Of a stretch of 64,000 nt of DNA, positions 38,810 through 48,799 are shown piece after piece. The number at the start of each line of letters is the position of its first letter. The first letter of the stretch is position 1. Made by a program: the position numbers and the translations under genes. The notes below the pieces were generated by a model that did no database searches, was not told the DNA's origin, and worked only from the letters and a program-made list of their open reading frames with translations. Origin of the DNA: Rhizobium sp. Root482 (GTDB lineage: Bacteria; Pseudomonadota; Alphaproteobacteria; Rhizobiales; Rhizobiaceae); the NCBI RefSeq assembly GCF_001426565.1, contig NZ_LMFA01000020.1, forward strand, positions 132,879-196,878, read 5' to 3'.

Positions 38810-40171
38810 TCAAGCGACGGCAATAGCCGGCTGCGTTACAGCGGCGAGTGCACGGTTGATCGATGCGGCCGCATCGCGACCCATGGCGACGGCCGAGACC
38901 GTCAGGTCCTCGCCGCCGAACACGCAGTCGCCGCCGGCCCAGACGCCGTCCAGAGACGTGCGGCCTTCCTGATCGACGACGATGCGACCCGATTGCAGGC
39001 TGATGATGCCGAGTCCCTCGGGATCGAAGCTCTGCCCGATCGCCTTGAGAATCTGGTCCGCGACGATCACGCCGGTTTCGCCCGTCGTCACCAGGCGGTC
39101 GTCCTCGATGGTCGTATAGTCGAGCTCGATGCCGGCCGCCTTGCCGTCGCGGCTGAGGATGCGCCGAGGCTGCAGCCAGTGGCGGATGGAAACGCCCTTG
39201 GCGGCGGCCAGGTCCTGTTCGAATTCCGAGGCGTTCATATGCTCCTTGCCGCGGCGGTAGCAGATGGTCACTTCTTCGGCGCCGAGCAGCTTTGCCTGCA
39301 CGGCCGCGTCGATCGCGGTCATGCCGCCGCCGAGCACGACGACCCTGCGGCCGACGGGAATATCGGAGCGGGTTTCGGACTGCCGCAGAGAGGCGATGAA
39401 ATCGACCGCGTCTTCGACGCCCTCCGCCGCTTCGCCCTCGGCGCGCAAGGCGTTGACGCCGGCAAGGCCGAGGCCGAGAAAGACGGCGTCATGTTTCGCC
39501 AAAAGGTCGCTCAGCGAAAAATCCCGTCCGAGCATCTGGCGGTTGCGGATGTCGATCCCGCCGATCGAGAGGACGTAATCGACTTCCCTCTGGGCGAAGC
39601 CGTCGACGGATTTATAGGCGGCGATGCCATATTCGTTCAGCCCGCCGGCCTTTTCGCGGGCGTCGTAGATGATGACGTCATGGCCGCTCACCGCAAGCCC
39701 GTGGGCACAGGCAAGGCCTGCCGGGCCGGCGCCGATGACGGCGATCGATTTTCCTGTGGGCGCGGCGCGCTCGTAGAACTGGATGTTGTCGTGCAGGGCG
39801 ATATCGGTAGCATACCGCTGCAGGCGACCGATCTCGACCGGGCGGCGCTCCGCCTCGTTGCGCACGCAAGCCTCTTCGCAGAGCGTTTCGGTGGGACAGA
39901 CCCGGGCGCACATGCCGCCCAGAATGTTCTGGTCGAAGATCGTGTTGGCCGATCCGACCGGATTTCCCGTCGATATCTGCCGGATGAACAGCGGGATATC
40001 GATGGAGGTGGGACAGGCCGTCATGCACGGCGCGTCGTGGCAGAAGTAGCAGCGGTCGGCGGCGACCAGCGCTTCGTGCTCGTCGAGCGGTGGGTGCAGA
40101 TCGGAAAAATTCTTTTCATATTCGACGGGTGTCAGCCGTCCGCTCAGTATTCCAGTTTCGGTGGTTCCCAT
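38810..40171 (-). CDS. preT: NAD-dependent dihydropyrimidine dehydrogenase subunit PreT
   Basis: 453-aa FAD/iron-sulphur NADH-accepting subunit. The N-terminus has the cysteine clusters CYFCHDAPCMTAC and CARVCPTETLCEEAC, then the FAD Rossmann motif GAGPAGLACA near residue 147 and a NAD site GGGMTAID near residue 278. It supplies electrons to PreA. The start lies 57 bp from a RutR-like repeat, and the gene is divergent from the SorC regulator. Confidence 0.93.
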   Translation of the reverse strand: MGTTETGILSGRLTPVEYEKNFSDLHPPLDEHEALVAADRCYFCHDAPCMTACPTSIDIPLFIRQISTGNPVGSANTIFDQNILGGMCARVCPTETLCEEACVRNEAERRPVEIGRLQRYATDIALHDNIQFYERAAPTGKSIAVIGAGPAGLACAHGLAVSGHDVIIYDAREKAGGLNEYGIAAYKSVDGFAQREVDYVLSIGGIDIRNRQMLGRDFSLSDLLAKHDAVFLGLGLAGVNALRAEGEAAEGVEDAVDFIASLRQSETRSDIPVGRRVVVLGGGMTAIDAAVQAKLLGAEEVTICYRRGKEHMNASEFEQDLAAAKGVSIRHWLQPRRILSRDGKAAGIELDYTTIEDDRLVTTGETGVIVADQILKAIGQSFDPEGLGIISLQSGRIVVDQEGRTSLDGVWAGGDCVFGGEDLTVSAVAMGRDAAASINRALAAVTQPAIAVA

Positions 40172-40227
40172 TTTTTGCTCCCAAATGTCGTGCCTCAGGA
40201 TGACGAAACGGTAACACGGTTTATTTT

Positions 40228-40243
40228 TTTATCAAACGGTAAA
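40228..40243. promoter_or_regulatory. Probable second RutR-like operator before preT
   Basis: TTTATC-N4-GGTAAA lies between preT and the SorC regulator. It has the same spacing, and the identical right half-site, as the repeat at 34806. The left half is weaker. Confidence 0.45.
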
Positions 40244-40372
40244 ATTTTAGGGTGAATGCGCTGGAAGCACGGCTGCGCAAGGGTTTGATTGCCCCACGAA
40301 AAAGCGTGGCAGGACGGGTGTTTGACAAAAGGCCGGAAAAAATGTCAGCAGTTTTTGCAAGGGAGTACGGAC

Positions 40373-41326
40373 ATGGCGCGCAGACCGGACGGTAGCAACA
40401 GGCTCGACGACGCCGCGCGGGCGGGCTGGCTCTATTACGTTGCCGGGCGCACGCAGGACGAAATTGCCTCCGCCATGGGCATCTCCCGCCAGTCGGCGCA
40501 GCGGCTGGTTTCGCTTGCCATGACCGAGCGGCTGATCAAGGTCCGGCTCGATCACCCGATCGCCGCCTGCCTAGAACTGGGACTGGCGCTGAAGGAGAAA
40601 TACGATCTTCGTCAGGTGGATATCGTGCCGAGCGATCCCGGATCCTCCTCCACCACCGTCGGCATCGCCGAGGCGGCGGCAAGCGAGATCGAGCGCTGGC
40701 TGAAATCGGCCGATCCGATCATCCTTGCCATCGGCACGGGCAGGACGCTGAAGGCGGCGATCGACCAGCTTCCCGGGATGGACTGTCCGCAGCACCGCAT
40801 CGTCTCGCTCACCGGCAATATCGGCCTCGACGGATCGGCAGCCTACTACAACGTCATCTTCAGCATGGCCGATGCGGTGAAGGCCCGGCACTTTCCAATG
40901 CCCCTGCCGGTCCTCGTTTCCTCGGCAGAGGAGCGTGTGATGTTTCACAACCAGGCGCTGGTCAAATCGGCGCTGCAACTGGGCGCGCAGGCGGATGTCG
41001 CCTTTGTCGGCATCGGCGAACTCGGCCCGCAGGCGCCGCTCTGCGAGGACGGCTTTCTGGCGCGTGACGAAATGGACCGGCTGATGGACGAGGGTGCCGC
41101 GGGCGAAATCTGCGGCTGGATGTTCGATGGCGAAGGCCGGATGATGTCCGGCAGCATCAACCAGCGGGTCGCCAGCGTGCCGCTGCCGTCACGGCAAACC
41201 TCGATCGTTATCGGAATCGCCAAGGGCGAGCGAAAATATCAGGCGGTGAGGGCGGCTCTCAAGGGCGGGTTGATCAATGGCCTGATCACCGATGAAGCGA
41301 CTGCTGAATTTTTGCTCAACGCCTGA
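40373..41326 (+). CDS. SorC/DeoR-type sugar-binding transcriptional regulator
   Basis: 317 aa with an N-terminal helix-turn-helix (TQDEIASAMGISRQSAQRLVS, about residues 27-48) and a C-terminal SorC sugar-phosphate domain (ILAIGTGRTLKAAI; VGIGEL). ATG 40373 is preceded by AGGGAG at about 9 bases. It precedes the polyol operon by 150 bp on the same strand and most likely controls it. Confidence 0.88.
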   Translation: MARRPDGSNRLDDAARAGWLYYVAGRTQDEIASAMGISRQSAQRLVSLAMTERLIKVRLDHPIAACLELGLALKEKYDLRQVDIVPSDPGSSSTTVGIAEAAASEIERWLKSADPIILAIGTGRTLKAAIDQLPGMDCPQHRIVSLTGNIGLDGSAAYYNVIFSMADAVKARHFPMPLPVLVSSAEERVMFHNQALVKSALQLGAQADVAFVGIGELGPQAPLCEDGFLARDEMDRLMDEGAAGEICGWMFDGEGRMMSGSINQRVASVPLPSRQTSIVIGIAKGERKYQAVRAALKGGLINGLITDEATAEFLLNA

Positions 41327-41476
41327 GCGCATCTTCGGAAATTTCTCCCAGCAAAATCAACATGAAAGCTTCGCCCTGCCAGTGCGACAACAAATGTCCG
41401 TTGACTTTTTCCGCAAGTTTGTGAGTAATTGCCCAAGAGCAAGGCAAATGCTCATAACTCTTCTGGGAGGAAGAAT

Positions 41477-42787
41477 ATGAATTTGAGAACTTTTCTGCTG
41501 GGCAGTTGCTCAGCCCTCGTCGTTGCGGGCTTTGCCCAGGCGGAAACCCTCACCATTGCAACGGTGAACAATGGTGACATGGTGCGCATGCAGACGCTCA
41601 CCGACGATTTCACCAAGGCAAATCCCGATATTCAGCTGGAATGGGTCACGCTTGAGGAAAACGTGCTGCGCGAGCGCGTCACCACGGATATCGCCACCAA
41701 GGGTGGCCAGTACGATATCCTGACCATCGGCACCTATGAGGTTCCGATCTGGGCGAAGCAGGGCTGGCTCCTGCCGCTCGACAATCTCGGCGCCGATTAT
41801 GATGTCGACGATCTGCTCCCGGCCATCCGCTCGGGCCTCACCATGGACGACAAGCTTTATGCCGCACCGTTCTATGGCGAAAGCTCGATGGTCATGTACC
41901 GTAAGGACCTGATCGAAAAGGCCGGGCTGACCATGCCCGACGCTCCGACCTGGGAGTTCATCAACGAAGCAGCCCGCAAGATGACCGACCGTGAGGCCGG
42001 CATCAACGGCATCTGCCTTCGCGGCAAGGCCGGCTGGGGCGAGAACATGGCCTTCCTGACCGCCACCTCGAACGCTTTTGGCGCGCGCTGGTTCGACGAG
42101 AACTGGAAGCCCCAGTTCGACCAGCCGGAATGGAAGAACACGCTCGACATGTATGTCAAGCTGATGAACGACGCCGGCCCGCAGGGCGCTTCGTCCAACG
42201 GTTTCAACGAAAACCTGGCGCTCTTCCAACAGGGCAAGTGCGGCATGTGGATCGATGCAACGGTGGCTGCATCCTTCGTCACCAACCCGAAGGACTCGAC
42301 GGTCGCCGACAAGGTCGGCTTCGCGCTCGCTCCCGATACCGGCCTCGGCAAGCGCGGCAACTGGCTCTGGGCTTGGAACCTCGCCATCCCGGCAGGCACC
42401 CAGAAGGCGGAAGCGGCCGAGAAGTTCGTGTCCTGGGCAACCAGCAAGCACTATCTCGACCTGGTCGCCGAAAAGGAAGGCTGGGCAAACGTTCCTCCGG
42501 GCACGCGCACCTCGCTCTACGAAAACCCCGAATATCAGAAGGCCGCACCTTTCGCCAAGATGACGCTCAACAGCATCAATGCCGCCGACCCGAAGAACCC
42601 GTCGGTCAAGCCGGTGCCCTATGTCGGCGTCCAGTTCGTCGCCATTCCTGAATTCCAGGGGCTGGGTACCACTGTCGGACAGCTCTTCTCGGCGGCTCTG
42701 GCCGGCCAGATGAGCGTGGACGATGCGCTGGCGCAGGCACAGGACGTGGCCACCCGCGAAATGACCCGCGGCGGCTATATCAAGTAA
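41477..42787 (+). CDS. smoE: Sorbitol/mannitol ABC transporter substrate-binding protein SmoE
   Basis: 436-aa periplasmic binding protein with a Sec signal (ends FAQA-E near residue 22) and a family-1 solute-binding fold (WAKQGWLLPLDNLG, FYGESSMVMYRKDL). It captures sorbitol or mannitol for SmoFGK. GGGAGGAAG precedes ATG 41477. A long hairpin follows before the permease genes, as in many high-expression binding-protein genes. Confidence 0.88.
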   Translation: MNLRTFLLGSCSALVVAGFAQAETLTIATVNNGDMVRMQTLTDDFTKANPDIQLEWVTLEENVLRERVTTDIATKGGQYDILTIGTYEVPIWAKQGWLLPLDNLGADYDVDDLLPAIRSGLTMDDKLYAAPFYGESSMVMYRKDLIEKAGLTMPDAPTWEFINEAARKMTDREAGINGICLRGKAGWGENMAFLTATSNAFGARWFDENWKPQFDQPEWKNTLDMYVKLMNDAGPQGASSNGFNENLALFQQGKCGMWIDATVAASFVTNPKDSTVADKVGFALAPDTGLGKRGNWLWAWNLAIPAGTQKAEAAEKFVSWATSKHYLDLVAEKEGWANVPPGTRTSLYENPEYQKAAPFAKMTLNSINAADPKNPSVKPVPYVGVQFVAIPEFQGLGTTVGQLFSAALAGQMSVDDALAQAQDVATREMTRGGYIK

Positions 42788-42840
42788 GCTCCTTCCCAAG
42801 GAAGGGCACCGCGGATCCTCGTCCGGGATGCCCAACTGAA

Positions 42841-42888
42841 CCTGGCGTCGAACGCCACGGGGCTTACCCCGTGACGGTTGACGCCAGG
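42841..42888 (+). other. Intercistronic hairpin between smoE and smoF
   Basis: An outer stem CCTGGCGTC / GACGCCAGG and an inner stem CACGGGG / CCCCGTG form a 48-nt structure. Without a T-run it is more likely an mRNA stabiliser or attenuator, keeping binding protein above permease levels. Confidence 0.7.
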
Positions 42889-42956
42889 CCTTCGAAACGA
42901 TGTCGGCGGCATGCTCGCGATCGCGGGCGGCGCGCTACCAGAGGGAGGGGATTGTT

Positions 42957-43829
42957 ATGGCGACACAGAATACCCGGGCGCTGGCGCGCCTGATGATGGC
43001 CCCGTCGGTCGGGCTGCTTCTGATCTGGATGATCGTTCCGCTGACCATGACGCTGTGGTTCTCGTTCCAGAACTACAATCTGCTCAATCCGGGCAATGTC
43101 AGCTTCGCCGGCCTTTTCAACTACCAGTATTTCTACACCGATCCCGCCTTCTTCCAGTCGATCTGGAACACGTTGCTCATCGTCGTCGGCGTGTTGATGA
43201 TCACGGTGATCGGCGGCATCGCGATCGCCCTCCTGCTCGACCAGCCGATGTTCGGCCAAGGCATCGTGCGGATCATGATCATCTCGCCCTTCTTCGTCAT
43301 GCCGCCGGTCGCGGCGCTGGTGTGGAAGAACATGATCATGCATCCCGGCTACGGCGTCTTTGCGGATTTCAGTCGTGCTCTCGGGCTGCAGCCGGTGGAC
43401 TGGTTCGCGCAATATCCGTTGTTTTCGATCATCATCATCGTCGCCTGGCAGTGGCTGCCCTTCGCAACGCTCATCCTCTTGACCGCGCTGCAATCGCTCG
43501 ACGGCGAGCAGAAGGAAGCGGCCGAAATGGACGGCGCCAATTTCGTCAATCGCTTCATCTACCTGACGCTGCCGCATCTGGCCCGCTCGGTTACCGTCGT
43601 CATTCTCATCCAGACGATCTTCCTGCTCGGCGTCTATGCGGAAATCCTCGTCACCACCAATGGCGGCCCGGGCTATGCATCGACGAATCTGCCGTTCCTG
43701 ATCTACCGCACCGCGCTTCTCGGCTACGACGTCGGCGGCGCTTCGGCGGGCGGCATCATCGCAGTCATCCTCGCCAATATCGTCGCCATCTTCCTGATGC
43801 GTGCCGTTGGCAAGAACCTCGACAGATAG
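42957..43829 (+). CDS. smoF: Polyol ABC transporter permease SmoF
   Basis: 290-aa inner-membrane permease. The EAA loop is EAAEMDGANFVNRFIYLTLP. ATG 42957 follows GAGGGAGGGG and begins at the first hydrophobic region; the longer frame from 42900 is not needed. It forms the channel with SmoG. Confidence 0.88.
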   Translation: MATQNTRALARLMMAPSVGLLLIWMIVPLTMTLWFSFQNYNLLNPGNVSFAGLFNYQYFYTDPAFFQSIWNTLLIVVGVLMITVIGGIAIALLLDQPMFGQGIVRIMIISPFFVMPPVAALVWKNMIMHPGYGVFADFSRALGLQPVDWFAQYPLFSIIIIVAWQWLPFATLILLTALQSLDGEQKEAAEMDGANFVNRFIYLTLPHLARSVTVVILIQTIFLLGVYAEILVTTNGGPGYASTNLPFLIYRTALLGYDVGGASAGGIIAVILANIVAIFLMRAVGKNLDR

Positions 43830-43840
43830 GGGAGAAGACC

Positions 43841-44665
43841 ATGGCCCGCGCAGTTTCCAGGAGAAGAACCGCCATCGTCACGATCGCCGCGTGGATCGTC
43901 GCGCTGATCATCTTCTTTCCGATCCTTTATACGATCATCACCTCGTTCAAGTCCGAGACGGAGGCGATCCAGGGGTTCAGCCTGATCCCCTCGGGCACGA
44001 TCGAAAGCTATGTCGCCGTTCAGTCGCAGAGCAATTATTTCAAGCCTTTCATGAACTCGGTCATCCTGTCGATCGGTTCCACCCTGCTTGCCCTGCTGGT
44101 CTCCGTGCCGGCCGCCTGGTCCATGGCGTTTTCGCCGACAAAACGAACCAAGGACATCCTGATGTGGATGCTGTCGACCAAGATGATGCCGGCCGTCGCC
44201 GTGCTGGTGCCGATCTACCTGATCTTTCGCGATACCGGCCTGCTCGATAGCCGGATCGGCCTCACCGTCATGCTGACATTGATCAACCTGCCGATCGTGG
44301 TGTGGATGCTCTATACCTATTTTCGCGAAATTCCCGGCGAGATCCTCGAGGCCGCGCGCATGGACGGTGCCTCGCTCTGGGGAGAAATCGTCTATGTGCT
44401 GACGCCGATGGCCGTTCCCGGCATTGCCTCGACCATGCTGCTGAACATCATCCTTGCCTGGAACGAAGCCTTCTGGACGATCCGCCTGACGACCACCAAT
44501 GCGGCGCCGCTCACGGCCTTCATCGCCTCCTTCTCCAGTCCGCAGGGGCTGTTCTGGGCGAAGCTTTCGGCAGCCTCCACGCTGGCGATCGCACCGATCC
44601 TGATCATGGGCTGGTTCAGCCAGAAGCAACTCGTGCGCGGCCTGACCTTCGGCGCCGTCAAGTAA
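43841..44665 (+). CDS. smoG: Polyol ABC transporter permease SmoG
   Basis: 274-aa permease with TM1 at residues 10-30 and the EAA loop EAARMDGASLWGEIVYVLTP. ATG 43841 follows GGGGAGAAG, 11 bp after smoF. The longer upstream reading is a shadow of smoF in another frame. Confidence 0.88.
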   Translation: MARAVSRRRTAIVTIAAWIVALIIFFPILYTIITSFKSETEAIQGFSLIPSGTIESYVAVQSQSNYFKPFMNSVILSIGSTLLALLVSVPAAWSMAFSPTKRTKDILMWMLSTKMMPAVAVLVPIYLIFRDTGLLDSRIGLTVMLTLINLPIVVWMLYTYFREIPGEILEAARMDGASLWGEIVYVLTPMAVPGIASTMLLNIILAWNEAFWTIRLTTTNAAPLTAFIASFSSPQGLFWAKLSAASTLAIAPILIMGWFSQKQLVRGLTFGAVK

Positions 44666-44695
44666 ACAAACCGGAAGAACAAGCGGGAGGCGGGC

Positions 44696-45693
<998 letters not shown>

Positions 45694-45697
<4 letters not shown>

Positions 45698-46467
45698 ACC
45701 GGCTCGAGGGAAAAAGCGCGCTGATCACCGGTTCGGCACGCGGCATCGGCCGCGCGTTCGCGCAGGCCTATATTGGCGAAGGCGCGACGGTCGCCATCGC
45801 CGATATCGATCTCGATCGGGCGGAAGCAACGGCAAGAGAGCTTGGTCCCGCCGCCTTTGCGGTCGAGATGGACGTGACGAGCCAGGCTTCGATCAATGCT
45901 GCGGTGGCCACGACGGTCGCGAGGGCAGGGGGGATCGATATCCTGGTCAACAATGCCGCCCTGTTCGATATGGCGCCGATCGTCGAGATCACCCGCGAAA
46001 GCTATGAGCGGCTGTTTTCGATCAATGTCTCCGGCACGCTCTTCACCCTGCAAGCCGTCGCCCGGCAGATGATCGCGCAGGGGCGCGGCGGCAAGATCAT
46101 CAATATGGCAAGCCAGGCGGGCCGGCGCGGCGAGGCGCTGGTGGCGATCTATTGCGCGACCAAGGCGGCGGTGATCAGCCTCACTCAATCGGCCGGGCTC
46201 GACCTGATCAAGCACGGCATCAACGTCAACGCCATCGCGCCCGGCGTCGTCGATGGCGAGCACTGGGATGGCGTCGATGCGCTGTTCGCCAGATACGAGA
46301 ACCGGCCGCTCGGCGACAAGAAGCGGCTGGTCGGCGCCGAAGTGCCGTTCGGCCGTATGGGGACCGCCGAAGACCTGACGGGTATGGCGATCTTCCTCGC
46401 ATCCGCCGAGAGCAATTACGTCGTCTCGCAGACCTATAATGTCGACGGCGGCAACTGGATGAGCTGA
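45694..46467 (+). CDS. smoS: Sorbitol dehydrogenase SmoS (SDR family)
   Basis: 257-aa NAD-dependent SDR that oxidises D-sorbitol to fructose (and galactitol in relatives). It has TGSARGIG at residues 13-20, NNAA near 88, and catalytic YCATK near 152. Length and operon place (directly after the transporter ATPase) match the rhizobial and Rhodobacter smo loci. The start is inside an ATGA overlap. Confidence 0.9.
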
Positions 46468-46494
46468 CGATCGGCCATCGAAAGGAATGACCAG

Positions 46495-47979
46495 ATGACC
46501 ACCAGACTGTCGCTCGCCAATCTCGATGCGATCGGGAAGACGGCCGCCGTTCCGGCCTATGACCGGTCGGAACTGAAAGCCGGCATTCTCCATTTCGGCG
46601 TCGGCAATTTCCATCGCGCCCATCAGGCGGTTTATCTCGACGATCTCTTCAATTCCGGCCGCGACCATGACTGGGCGATCATCGGGGCGGGCGTGTTGCC
46701 CTCCGACGAGGCCATGCGGGCGAAACTGGAGGCGCAGGATTTCCTGACGACGGTCGTCGAACAGGACAATCATCGCAGCGCGGCAAGGATTACCGGGCCG
46801 ATGATCGGCTATCTGAAGCCCGGCGATACCGAGGCCATCGTCGCGCAGCTTGCAAGCCCGGCAATCCGCATCGTGTCGCTGACCATTACCGAAGGCGGCT
46901 ATTTCATCGATCCGGCCTCCGGCGTCTTCAATCCGGCCCATCCGCAAATCGTCGCCGACAGCCGCAATCCCGACGCGCCGAAAACCGTGTTCGGCTTGAT
47001 CGTCGCGGGCCTGAAAGCGCGCAGGGACCAAGGCATCGCGCCTTTCACCGTCATGTCCTGCGACAATATTCCCGGCAACGGCGAGGTCACGCATGCGGCG
47101 GTGCGCGGCCTGGCGCGGCTGGTCGATCCGGAGCTTGCCGACTGGATCGATGCGAATGTCGCCTTTCCGAACGCCATGGTCGATCGCATCACGCCCGCGA
47201 CCGGGGAAAGGGAAATCGGCATCGTCGCCTCCGAATACGGCATCGAGGACAATTGGCCGGTCTTCTGCGAGGAGTTCAAGCAATGGGTTCTGGAAGACCG
47301 TTTCCCGGCCGGCCGGCCGGCGCTCGAGACGGTAGGCGTGCAGTTTGTCGCCGATGTGGCGCCGTACGAGCACATGAAGATCCGTATTCTGAACGGCGGT
47401 CATGCGGCGATCGCCTATCCGGCGGCGCTTCTCGATATCCATTTCGTCCATGAGGCGATGGAAGACGCAACGATCCGGGCGTTTCTCGCCAGGCTGGAAC
47501 AGGAGGAGATCATCCCCGTCGTTCCGCCGGTTCCCGGTGTGGACATTAACGCCTATTTCGCGGAGATAGAGACGCGATTGCTCAATCCGAAGATCGCCGA
47601 CACGATCCCGCGGTTGGCCCAGGACGGCTCCAACCGGCAGCCGAAATTCATCCTGCCGACGACGGCCGACCGCCTGCGGCGCGGCGAGGACGTGATCGGG
47701 CTGGCGCTGGTGTCGGCGCTCTGGTGCCGTTACTTCGCCGGCACCACCGACAGCGGCACGCGCATTGACTTCAACGACGCCAGCGCCGATCGGCTGCATG
47801 CGGCGGCGGTGAAGGCCAAGGACGATCCGAGCGCCTTTCTTGCGCTTTCGGATATATTCGGCGATGTTGCGCAATCGCAATTGTTCCGGAAGCGGTTCGC
47901 ACAGGCGCTACACATGCTGTGGAGCAGGGGCACCCGGACGACACTTCAAGTCTATCTCGACGGAAAGCTTGGGGAATGA
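46495..47979 (+). CDS. mtlK: Mannitol 2-dehydrogenase MtlK (long-chain polyol dehydrogenase)
   Basis: 494-aa NAD-dependent enzyme converting mannitol to fructose or arabitol to xylulose. The N-terminal nucleotide site is HFGVGNFHRAHQAVY near residue 32; the catalytic Lys region is KIRILNGGHAAIAY near residue 299. AAAGGAATGACC precedes ATG 46495, 27 bp after smoS. Confidence 0.9.
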   Translation: MTTRLSLANLDAIGKTAAVPAYDRSELKAGILHFGVGNFHRAHQAVYLDDLFNSGRDHDWAIIGAGVLPSDEAMRAKLEAQDFLTTVVEQDNHRSAARITGPMIGYLKPGDTEAIVAQLASPAIRIVSLTITEGGYFIDPASGVFNPAHPQIVADSRNPDAPKTVFGLIVAGLKARRDQGIAPFTVMSCDNIPGNGEVTHAAVRGLARLVDPELADWIDANVAFPNAMVDRITPATGEREIGIVASEYGIEDNWPVFCEEFKQWVLEDRFPAGRPALETVGVQFVADVAPYEHMKIRILNGGHAAIAYPAALLDIHFVHEAMEDATIRAFLARLEQEEIIPVVPPVPGVDINAYFAEIETRLLNPKIADTIPRLAQDGSNRQPKFILPTTADRLRRGEDVIGLALVSALWCRYFAGTTDSGTRIDFNDASADRLHAAAVKAKDDPSAFLALSDIFGDVAQSQLFRKRFAQALHMLWSRGTRTTLQVYLDGKLGE

Positions 47980-48057
47980 CATGACGCTTGAGCCTCCGCG
48001 TAAGGTCACGGCCATGGCGTGCGGCCGTTCCGGCGCGCGTCAGGCGGCTTGAGTGCC

Positions 48058-48750
48058 ATGGAAAAATACCCTGCCAAGCTGGTGATCTTCGATTGCGACG
48101 GTGTTCTGGTCGATAGCGAACCGCTGTCGATCGACGTGCTGGTGCGGGTGCTGCGCAATGCCGGCGTCGATATCGATGCCGACGAGGCGACGGAGCAATT
48201 TCTCGGCAAGAGCCTGAAGACCATGTCGGCCATCCTCCACGACGATTACGGTCTTGCGGTCGACGACCGGTTCCTGGAGGAGATGCGGCTTGATCTCTAC
48301 CGGCGCTTCCGGCAGGAATTGCAGCCGGTGGCCGGTGTTTCGGCGGCGCTCGATCAGCTCGACATTGCACGCTGCGTCGCCTCGTCGAGCCAGATGGAGC
48401 GCATCCGGCTTTCCCTTACGCTCACGGGCCTGATCGACAAGCTCGAGCCGCATCTGTTCAGCGCGACCATGGTGAAGCGCGGCAAGCCGGCGCCCGATCT
48501 TTTCCTGCATGCGGCCGCCCATATGGACACGCCGCCGCAGCATTGCATCGTCATCGAGGACAGTCCTGCTGGCGTCGAGGCCGCCCAGTCGGCGGGCATG
48601 CGGGTCTTTGCCTTTGCCGGCGCCTCGCATGCGAGGACCGAGGGGCACCTCGCGAAACTCCGCCGGCTTTCCCCCGATGTGCTGTTTGACGACATGCGGG
48701 AATTGATCCATCTTGTCCGCCGGGAACAGGGGCACGGGAGCGCGGTTTAG
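48058..48750 (+). CDS. HAD-superfamily sugar-phosphatase-like hydrolase
   Basis: 230-aa HAD hydrolase with nucleophile motif FDCDGVLVDSE near residue 10, motif II SSS near 104, Lys in KRGKPAPD near 143 and IEDSPAGVEAA near 165. Homologues in smo loci are called SmoC. It probably dephosphorylates a sugar phosphate; substrate not proven. ATG 48058 is chosen at the start of the fold. Confidence 0.8.
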   Translation: MEKYPAKLVIFDCDGVLVDSEPLSIDVLVRVLRNAGVDIDADEATEQFLGKSLKTMSAILHDDYGLAVDDRFLEEMRLDLYRRFRQELQPVAGVSAALDQLDIARCVASSSQMERIRLSLTLTGLIDKLEPHLFSATMVKRGKPAPDLFLHAAAHMDTPPQHCIVIEDSPAGVEAAQSAGMRVFAFAGASHARTEGHLAKLRRLSPDVLFDDMRELIHLVRREQGHGSAV

Positions 48751-48799
48751 AGCCAAAAGCATCCGGCGGAATGCGTATCATCGAATGGAAAAGGCTCTC

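Noticed and set aside
37325-40255. 976-codon open frame on the plus strand
   Set aside because: It is antisense to preA and preT, whose iron-sulphur and FAD motifs are unmistakable.
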